DNA from: Symbiodinium natans
Taxonomy: Eukaryota > Sar > Dinophyceae > Suessiales > Symbiodiniaceae
Assembly: GCA_905221605.1 (NCBI GenBank)
Contig: CAJNDS010002299.1
Coordinates: forward strand, 220,001 to 284,000
Direction of reading: 5' to 3'
DNA length: 64,000 nt
Position 1 is the first letter of the stretch; each line of letters starts with the position of its first letter. This document shows, in pieces, positions 55,501 to 64,000 of the stretch. The translations under genes were made by a program, and so were the position numbers. Under the pieces are notes generated by a model, which ran no database searches, was not told where the DNA came from, and saw only the letters and a list, made by a program, of their open reading frames with translations.

Positions 55501-58500
55501 TTCCCTGGCATTCTTACACTTGCAAACTACTTGGGGGAAACTGGTCAGCGACATTACATGCCTAGCGATTTTCCGATTGGGTCAGCAAGCGTGCCTCCTC
55601 CCTGCTATCCTTTCCGTCGACCTGTGCTTGGGTCAGCCAAGCCTGCCTCCACCCCTGCGCGCTCTCACCCCGCACTGAGATGTTCGGTCGTGTTGCCTGA
55701 TTCTCTCTTACTCCTCGCCCACGTCATGTCCTAATCTTGGTGATGCTTTGTGCCATCCTAGATTGCAGGAGTTGGCTTGTATGCCTTTTTTAGTTCACAA
55801 GAGCTTTTTCCAAGCATTCACATGGCGCTGCGTGCTCACAAGAACAGCTGCGTTTATTCTTTGTCATGTGCTACTGGTCGCCATAACTTATTGCAGTCCC
55901 TGATCTCGTCCCCCTTAGAACGGCAGCATTTCTTATGTTATGTAAGAAGTGGGGGGGGGGGTGTCATTCAGACATGGATTCGATGGAATTTGATGATGCC
56001 AATTCGTGACTCAAAAAAATGCGACTGAGAAGCCACATCTCGTCGGTCAACTCGATGGCTAAACATCTCGGAAATATTGCCGAACTTCTCCAAAATGTGG
56101 CTTGATCTTGCCTCACGCATCATGCAGTCAAGCCGGCAAAGAGAGCCGGCCGTCTTGGTATCTAGTTAAACTATCAGCCGATGCAATTAAACGTGCACCA
56201 TACAGACTGCTGCAGGCTGCGATTCGTATTCTGAAACTAACTAAGCGGTCGTAAGCCGTCCATCTGGCGGCTGCAGCTTCGGAACAGGGCCGACCCAGTC
56301 GGCTGTGGCCATCAGCACGATTTGCTCAAACGCCCGCTCGGGGTCCTCCACATCAAGTTGGCCAAAGTCAGACATCTGCTCCCACATGCACCCTTTCATA
56401 GCTCCGACATGCTGGACACACTCATGTTCCTTCGCATATGCTTAGACCCTGATGAATCGGAAACTTACACACGACAAGTCAGAACGCAAAGCTTGTTCAA
56501 CATGGCAGGGTAAGTTCCGACCCACCTATACACCACCGCCACCAACAATCAAGGCACGCCAACGTCGATGCTGCTGCCACCGGTCGTCTTCACACTTTGC
56601 AACCGCTAGCTACGCTAGTTCGCCTCGGCCTCTCCCCCCCGTCCAATCACCTCTTCCAAGCCCTGGGAAGGGGGGGAGGGGGGGGCAGTGGGACACCCCT
56701 AACAATCGGGCCTAAAAAGGCCTGTGCACTCCTTCTTGGCAGCACCACCCTTCAAGCTTCGTTTGGCTTGAACAACTTCACTCGGGAACAAGCACATAAG
56801 CAAAGATAGCAAGTGGACCCAGGGTTTCTTGCATGACTTTGTGCGCAGTCTGCGAACACTGCAGGCATCTGCAGCCACTTTACTTAGTGCTAATCAAGAC
56901 AACTGCTTCAGGGGTCCATGGGGTCTTCCAGCATGCCTACACGTCCCCAGCTCACGTACGTTGCTGGTTCAAGTTTACGACTTGCCGGGTCGCTTGCTTT
57001 GTGGCGTCTTTGGCCTCGACCCTCTCCACATCTGCGGCCCGACCGTGAGGAGACTTGAAACTCCGCTTGGACCACCGTCCCATGGTTTGGGTCGGCCCGG
57101 CTACCGAGACGGAACGCGCAAGCGGTTGCGTTTAAGGTTCCTAAGCTCTTCGGAGAAAAAAAAAGCCGGAAGCCTTCTCAAAGTGGTGGCTCTCATCCAG
57201 GACCTCTTGGCTGCTTCTGGTCATCAAGACCGGCTTTCCGTCCTGAGCTGGAATGTGCTGTTGTTTGCACTTGTACCCGGGTACCCCTTACAACCGTCTT
57301 GTGCGCAACCCCGTGCTACAATGCCATGACAGTACCACGCTTAGCCCTCCCTTTGAGAAAAGCGTCCAGCATGTCGATGGCTGACACACAGCGCTTGAAG
57401 CGGCAGCGATCACGCAGGATAATGGCCGTCGCCCACAGGTCTGTCTCCCACGCTGGTCGGGTAGGTCTCTTCACTTTCGGACGCTTCTTCCACTCCTATC
57501 AACTGCGGACATCATGTCTTGTTGGCGTGCACACATATGAATAAGAAAAACATGGTATATGTATATGTGTATATATATATATATATAAATTCATAAATTT
57601 ATAACTTTAAAGATACATATATGTACACGCATGCATATATATATATATATATAATGTATATAGCTATACATTTATTTATTTACTTTTGTCCATAAACCCA
57701 CATAAGCAAATGAGCATGAACAGCCGGTGTGTAAACAGATGTACACTGGACTCGGCAGCTGGCAACATGCCGAGTCGCAACATTGAGCACCTTAAGAGTT
57801 GAAGCTAAACCAGACCATACAGCAGACAAACGCTTGCAGAAGCGCCTGGGGCCTCCGGATGCTTGTCGGCTCCTCATGGTTCTCTTCGTTGTACCGCTCC
57901 TCTGCAACCACTGTCATGGCGCTGTGTGGCTCTGCACCACTGATTGCAGTCAGGGTGTGAAGCTGGTGGACTTTGCTGGCAAATCGAAGCTGAACAGGAC
58001 AAGGGCACATTTTCATATGATCGGCAATTTTTGAGGTTGAAAACCAACGAGCCCACTTTGGCGGATGTCAGAAATGTCCGGAGACAGCATAACCGAATCC
58101 TAAGCAACATGATTCTGCCAGCTGCTTATGGCTGTGCACATGAAAGCGTTCATCGACAGATCCTCGCATGCTCTCCTACGCCACTGACCACTATGAAACA
58201 AGACAAGCCCAGTCCTGTAGCTTTCGCAAGCTTGCAATATCTGCTGTGACTCGTTCCAGTCTATCCTGGCAACGCAGTCGGATTTCCGCGAGATCGCACG
58301 CTGGGGCTGTGGCTGTTGTTTTGTAGGAGCGGCGCTTGTCACTCGACTGCATGTCATTCACAAGACGCTACTCGCCTTTCTTGCATCACATTGAACCACC
58401 TTTGATCAACGCAGCCAACCACTGCTACATATGATTGAGACGTTGCCGAAATCGTAGGCTGCTTTGCGAGCCCATGTCTCGCTCCCTCTACCCTTCTGCA

Positions 58501-60400
58501 TAGTTCCGGTCGAACCGTGGACCATGCCAATTTCTGCCAAAGGAAAAATTTTGAAAAGGCCCTCAACACGCTATTGTTGAGGGATGGAGTTGCTGAGTAT
58601 CTCTGATTTTCCGGGTGTTGTATGAAATTCTTAATTTCGATTTAAGGCATTTAAACCATTTTCACTGTTGCTTAGGTCGCCAAGACCAATTTTCAGTTTG
58701 CCGAATCCAAGCGTGCTCCAAAAGAAGCGCAAGCACTTTGATTGAACAAGTCGCAAGGCCTGTTGGCAGTACCCTCCTGCCCTCCCCAGGGTTTCAGGAC
58801 TATTACAAGCTTCCAGCATTGGGATCACTCTTTAGCACACACTGTCAGGCCAAAAGCACTGAATTTTCATCATCGTGGTGAACGACGTTCTGAAAACTCT
58901 GCTAGTTCCAGGGGCTTCTCCCATTTCAGTACGCATGAGGTCACATGCAAGATGCAGATCAGGTGCAGAAGTCGCCGGCTGCGTCGCGAGAAAGAACCTT
59001 GGCAAGGAGTTGGCAAGGAGCCAGACGTTTAGCCTAGCTCGAGGTAGGCAATTTCCTTTGCCATGCACATGAACCACCTCCGGGGCAACATCTTCTTGAT
59101 TTCACTAACCTGAAGGAGGGGTGCAGCTGGCAAGCAACTTCAACATCGCGGCGTGGAAGAGATTCACTAGGTGCCAATGCGAGCTGATTTTCGCAAAGAC
59201 GCATCAATCACTAGAAGGGGGAGCATGGCAGTGTCTGATGGAGGCCCTAAAAATCCCGAAACCCTCAAGCCTAATGAGCTCAGGGGCAACAAATGACCCA
59301 TTAAATTGCCTCATAGTCACTATGCACATGTTAAAACTCCCCAGATTGCCATAATGAACCACGGCCACCTTCTCTTAACCCTGACCGTGTGGCCTGGGAC
59401 TCCTCGAATCAACGGCTCAACATGCCTGTTTGGAGGCTTTGCCCTCTGCAGGGCAGAGGCAAAGGGCAGGCACTGCCTCAAAGCGAAGGCCAAAAGCCCG
59501 CAAAGCAGGGCCGAGCCCTGATGCTTGCTGATGCTTGCTGAAAGCAACGACGTGGGTGTGCGCCACTTGGCTGCAGGGAGTGTCGAATGGACGCCGACCA
59601 CAGGACTTCCAAGTTCCGAGCGACTGATGAGGGCATGCGAAAGCTTTGTTGGCTCCGCTTAAGCGTGATGGGCACATAACTCTGGTGGCCACCCATCCCA
59701 GACCTTGCACCACCTCATATCACCTCATGATAATGTTGATTTGACAACTGCCGTGCTTGCACTGCAATGGGGCGCCAAGCCTGGACAGCCAAAGAACATC
59801 CTCCGGGGGCCGAAGAATCAACGTGCCACAGCTACCCTAAACCCAGTTTTGTGACCAAGCCATCTCCCTCTTGGAGGCCCTCTTGGAGGCCCATCCTCTC
59901 GCGCATTCTAACCTCTCAGCCTCTTAGCCAAGAGACACCCTGCCAGCTGCGTGGCGCGAGGCCCGTCCAACCAGTTGCTTCAGTTGGGCCTCCTGGGAGA
60001 ACTGCTGGCTCGGGTCATCTTGCTACTTCCCTAGAGCCCCTGCCCCTCTTTACCAAACCACTGCCATGCGCGGGCGATCTGACACTGTCCGTCTGAACCT
60101 TGCGGCTCATATCGGGGGGAGAACGTACCCACCCACCCCCACACATTCAGTAGTTGCGGCAGTACCTGTGGGTCTGCAACTTAGGGTCTCAGATCTGCGG
60201 CTGATCACTAGCTCTCATGTGCAACGTCGCCTATCCCGTGTGACCCTCATGGCTCCGCGCAACAGCAGTTGCCATCATTGCCGTCACCTTCTACAGCGCC
60301 TATTTCGACCAAATTGCATTCAGCCTGGAATGTCTGGAAATCTTAAACTTCCAGAACTCTGATCCCACGACAGCCTGCCCACTGGTACGAAGCAGGTGTG
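49510..60400. other. Long stretch without a supported gene
   Basis: The stretch contains G13 at 49843-49855, (CT)n and (GC)-type repeats at about 50250-50305, (AT)n at about 54153-54176 and 57555-57660, and G11 at 55951-55961. A plus-strand frame at 54489-55049 (186 codons) and others at 50359-50616 and 56829-57329 have protein-like composition, but both strands are open and no domain is visible. Undetected short exons are likely. Confidence 0.4.
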
Positions 60401-60464
60401 AATCGTAGATCCTCTTCTGTATATCCTTTTTTAGACCCAAGCTCTCCGTTACAAACCCTGAAAC

Positions 60465-61317
60465 GCAGTGCAGTCGACCGGCAGACCGAAACAGGCCCGG
60501 AGTGTCGGCATCTGGAACGATCACCATGGCGACGCTGGGAAAGTCCAGGCCTCTCGGCCGAACAGTTCTGAGCTGGGCCGGCCCTTTCTGGTACCCTAGA
60601 GGCCTAATTTTCAGATCAGCCTCATGCTCACCCCTCAAGATTTGCCAAAGAATGGGTGCATTCTAGCCGTGGTGATGATGGATACTTCTGTTGGAAGCTT
60701 CAGAAATGCCTCGACCTAAACGGTTCTTGTCTGGCCCACCTGTCCCAGCTCGCGATAGGAACTGTCGACTCAAGTTCTGGAATGACATGGCAGGCAATCC
60801 CCCCCCTCCCCCTTCCCATTTCAAACTCTCGTGTAGTTCTTCTTTTCCAGGTCAAGGTGCAGGCCAAATTGTCTGAACCCTATACGAGTAAACCCCGGCC
60901 TTCGATCAGGCTCTTGGATCCTAGAAGGATCGCAGCGGCACCTTCTCGGAACCTTGGAGGCTCTAAGGCGGGCTTTCTGCCTAAGCTATGCAAAGCTATG
61001 CTGAGCTCCTTTTGGACTTGGCCGTTCATTCGATGTGCACACAGAGCGAACACCGCCCGGAACTACAGGACCCAAGGGCGTTCACGGAGCTTTCTCTATG
61101 CAGCGTGCTGCCCTCTGGGAACATCTAGGTTGCATCTGCGTCTTCAGCTACTTTTGTAGGGCATCTGAACCACAAGATGCTGAACCGCCGTCCACTATAG
61201 ATTTGCAGACTTTCAGCACCCATTGGCTAAGCGCGGTCCATGGAGCCGTCTCAGAGCTTCGGCCTTCTGCTTTCTGTCCAATCCTCCATGTACAATTTCA
61301 ACCTCTTCGCCGTCCGC
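60465..61317 (-). CDS. DEAD-box helicase-like C-terminal domain, two exon fragments
   Basis: Fragment 1 (61317-61213) begins after an AG acceptor and reads ADGEEVEIVHGGLDRKQKAE then ALRRLHG. This fits the helicase C-domain segment in which a His-Gly follows the strand and precedes a basic helix. Fragment 2 (about 60580-60465) reads TVRPRGLDFPSVAMVI, then PDADTPGLFRSAGRLHC. It resembles motif V (ARGLDFP..VI..D) and motif VI (HRxGRxGR) in the correct order. Motif VI is altered (FRSAGRLHC), so activity is doubtful. N-terminal motifs (Walker A, DEAD, SAT) were not found upstream, and the intervening splicing is unresolved. It may be a gene with undetected exons or a decaying copy. Confidence 0.45.
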
Positions 61318-63080
61318 CTCAAAGGAGTGTGTTAAAACAAAATAAACATGTATATATATATATATATGTATATGTATATGTATATACAATAATAAAAGGG
61401 GTCTGCGTTCGTAGGGCAGCATGGTCATGGAAAGGAGCATGGTCTTCGACTTAGGCCCAGGCCTGAAGCTCAGCCCATATGACCTGCGAAGCAGCGCAGC
61501 ACCCACGCACGGCCCCATCCCAGGTTTCCAGGATGGTCGTCGAAACACATCTTGACCCGTTGGTGAGGCGGTTTCTCTGGAAGTGGCGCACCGTGGCTTT
61601 ATTGGAGCTGCCCCTAGTCAAACTTTTTTGTTTTACCAGGCACCACGGAAGGCCACCAATTGCTGTTGGAAGTTCTCAAGGCCTGGCCTCAGCTTGGACA
61701 TTCGTGATGCAGGAGATGATGACTTGCTCGCCTTCTTCTCCTGTACAGCTCATGGGCTTGGGATTGTTGGGGAGGGTGGGGAGTTGGGCCGGGGAGCGTG
61801 TCGGGTTTCAGCGTTTTCTACCGTATTGTTGGGACAGGAGTCAGGCAAGGGCGCATGTACAGGCACAAGTCAACACTACAAAGACACGTATACATACATA
61901 CACATGTCTTCACCCTTGCGAGGGCAGCCTGCTCGCGCGAGCGCGCCTGGGTCTGTTTCTCTGTCTCTGCGCACATGCGTATGTGTGTGAGTGTGTGTGT
62001 CTCTGTGTGTGTGCGTGCGTGCGGCGGGGTGTGCCGGGCTCACTCAAGTACTCGAGTCGAGCCCAAACGGCCAACAACTCTTCGCAACCAGCTTCAATGC
62101 TGAGCTGCTTCTTTGAAGAAGATCCCGTAGTACTTCCAGCAGGGTCCTGCAAGGAGGCAGGCTATACGCCCACGATGTTGCGCCCCGGGGGCTACAGGAT
62201 TAGCCGCTTCAAGTTACCAGTCGTAGCTGAAACAACTTCGGCAACGTTTTTCATCGATGCTGTCGCTGTTTTAAAGTTTATACACTCTTAATCTGATTTT
62301 TGAGTTTCCGATGCTGTCCATTAACAACGCCCGTGTGAGGCCTGAATCAAACTGCGTGAGTTTGAAACCGCATAAGACTCGAATCCGACGCTGGGGGGGG
62401 GGTGTATCAGAAAACACCTGGGGTTTTGGAGAATCATAAATTTTGAGGAGGAAAGATTCGGCTAGGTAGGAAACGAAGGATACAAACCACGTCGTGGCAA
62501 CGGCTGCAAACAGCCGCGGAAAAGTCTCATCATGCCCACAACCATACGCAGAGGGTGCACTTATATCTCCATGACGGAATTAGATGCCAAACGCCCTCCT
62601 ACATGTATTTGAATTACAAGCCCAATTTGTCACCACAAGCTGTGGCCGAGTGTCACTGCGCTATAGGCGTGCTTGAAATGGCGACCTGCAAAAAAATGTT
62701 TCGACAACCTCGCTGCAACAAGTCGAGCCCAACATCTCTAGTTGAATATGGCGCCAGTCCACGTCAGGAAACTACATACAGTGGCTCGACCGCGCAGAAG
62801 CGTGAAGGTTCGACTTTCCTGTCCTGCATGTTGCCGCACCCTCCCTCCACCAAAAACTCTCAAAGAACAACCTTGTCTGCCACAAGAGAACTAAAACCTC
62901 ACAACTTTCCAACATGCTTTGCGAGCTCATCCACACAGAAAACCCAAGACATTCCGCTTCGATCTTCAACTATCTCACGGCTAGTCCTGTAGTTCAGTCA
63001 AGACGGAGCTTGCTATCCGATGCTATCTGGTTATAGGTTCAGGGATTCTGGGCTAACTCAGCATGACCCTCTGTCTACCC
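61318..63080. other. No supported gene; microsatellites
   Basis: The stretch contains (AT)n at about 61350-61385, a (GT)n-rich tract at 61975-62025 and G9 at 62393-62401. The 270-codon plus-strand frame at 61479-62291 passes straight through the (GT)n tract and has no domain. Minus-strand pieces such as about 61745-61640 (MSKLRPGLENFQQQLVAF) could belong to the helicase-like gene. Confidence 0.4.
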
Positions 63081-63084
63081 AGAA

Positions 63085-63160
63085 TGCGAAACCCCAAACC
63101 CTAAATCCCTAAAACCCAACCCTAAAACCCAAACCCTAAACCCCTAAACCCTAAACCCTG
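63085..63160. repeat. Degenerate CCCTAAA telomere-type block
   Basis: About nine imperfect CCCTAAA/CCCAAA units lie in the C-rich orientation on the plus strand. Confidence 0.85.
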
Positions 63161-63269
63161 TGATGCAAGGTGTCTGGCTCCTCATCTCATGCCTGGACTC
63201 CCAGGGCCCCTGGTCAGGGGTCGCGATCACAAGCCACTGGTACGTGAACACGCTTAACGTTATATGTGT

Positions 63270-63790
63270 CATGAAGGTTTCTGATTTATGTTACAAACTA
63301 GATAGTAACATAATATTATACACTAGATAGTAGCTAGTGTCCTAATGTTATCTGTATGATGAAGTATATAAATGTTAAATATGTTGAATACTATAAATTA
63401 AGAAGTAGGCCTTATGTTACTGTTATATGTATGCTCAACCTACATGTTATATATATATATATAATGGATTCAAAAGTAGATAGTATACTATGTCATATTT
63501 CTTATCTATACATGAATATTACAGTACGAATTAGAGACTGTATAGGTTATACTATCTACAGACTGATACGAATACACGTATCAATATTTGCACAGGTGGA
63601 ACGAACGATGATACATGAACAACTGAATACATGAATAGATGTGTACATGCATACATGTGTTCTTCTATCGTATTGTAGATAGTATTACTCGAGATGATCT
63701 AATGTACAAGTAAAAGCAAAAGTATGGATGTAAATGTCATATGTACAAATTTGCCTACGTATAAATGTACATCTAACTATATCTGCATAT
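63270..63790. other. AT-rich segment between two telomere-type blocks
   Basis: This is about 500 bp of AT-rich sequence with repeated ATGTTATATGTAT and ACTAGATAGTA motifs. A 92-codon plus-strand frame (63356-63634) is of a length expected by chance. Confidence 0.6.
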
Positions 63791-63817
63791 ATATGGTTCA
63801 GCGTCGAGCGTCCTGGG

Positions 63818-64000
63818 CCCCCCCCCCCCCCCATGGTATCCCCCCCCCCCCAAGTCTACTCTACGGTCCCTAACCCTAAAACCCTAAACCCCCTAAACCC
63901 TAAACCCTAAACCCTAAAACCTAAACCCTAACCCTAAACCCTAAACCTTAAGTCTTAAACCTTAAACCCTAAACCCTAAAACCCTGAACCCTAAACCCTA
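63818..64000. repeat. C15 and C12 runs followed by an irregular CCCTAAA array at the window edge
   Basis: C runs at 63818-63832 and 63840-63851 precede about eighteen imperfect CCCTAAA units (CCCTAAAA, CCTTAAA and CCCTGAA variants) from about 63869 to the end. The C-rich strand points right, the orientation of a left chromosome end, so this is an interstitial block rather than a right-hand telomere. Confidence 0.85.

Noticed and set aside
56447-56470. CTGATGA...GAAAC resembling a hammerhead ribozyme core
   Set aside because: There is no room for stem II between the two boxes and no flanking stems I and III.
57220-57270. LSVLSWNVLLF on the plus strand, reminiscent of endonuclease/exonuclease/phosphatase proteins
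   Set aside because: A single short motif without the following catalytic motifs; the frame around it has no other resemblance.
61479-62291. 270-codon plus-strand frame
   Set aside because: It crosses the (GT)n tract, giving a VCECVCLCVCACV run, and has no domain; the minus strand carries helicase-like sequence nearby.

Overview
The window looks like nuclear DNA of a dinoflagellate, most likely Symbiodiniaceae or a close relative. The reasons are: introns whose reading frame only closes if the donor is GA or GC and the acceptor is AG followed by G; a tandem array of short, mostly intronless RNA-binding protein genes rich in GKG repeats; TTTAGGG/CCCTAAA telomere-type motifs scattered through non-coding DNA; a roughly balanced base composition; and very low gene density with many microsatellites and G/C homopolymers. 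The assignment is inferred from sequence character, not from a database match.

Layout. About 0-7 kb is mostly non-coding. At 7.2-8.8 kb (minus strand) lie five short exons that join into an RCC1-type beta-propeller repeat. 8.9-14.9 kb shows nothing I can name. 14.9-17.6 kb (minus) has weakly supported exons of unknown function. At 17.9-19.3 kb (minus) is an intronless 452-codon gene for a type II membrane glycosyltransferase-like protein with a C-terminal PAN/apple-like domain. 19.3-30.4 kb is largely non-coding, with candidate exons at 24.5-25.0 and 27.4-27.5 kb.

The core of the window, 30.4-45.8 kb, is an array of eight paralogous genes, all on the minus strand. All encode an RRM with the shared signature NGNVPQ. 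Type A genes carry a Gly/Trp-rich tail. Type B genes carry GKG-rich linkers, a hydrophobic patch and one or two CCCH zinc fingers. In transcription order the array is B, A, B, A, B, B', A', A. The B-A pair is present twice as a nearly identical ~1.8 kb unit. Three type A genes share a short intron at exactly the same codon, with a GA donor; the other five are intronless. The RNP1 motif is degenerate throughout, and two of the three B copies have lost or frameshifted the second zinc finger.

45.8-64 kb is again sparse: a candidate multi-exon gene at 48-49 kb, two foldback elements at 49.2-49.5 kb, and two exons of a DEAD-box-helicase-like gene at 60.5-61.3 kb. The right edge is an irregular CCCTAAA block. 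Every gene I can support is on the minus strand, consistent with the unidirectional gene blocks of dinoflagellates. The most interesting element is the RRM/CCCH array. Its members probably act in post-transcriptional RNA regulation, but that role is inferred from domains only.
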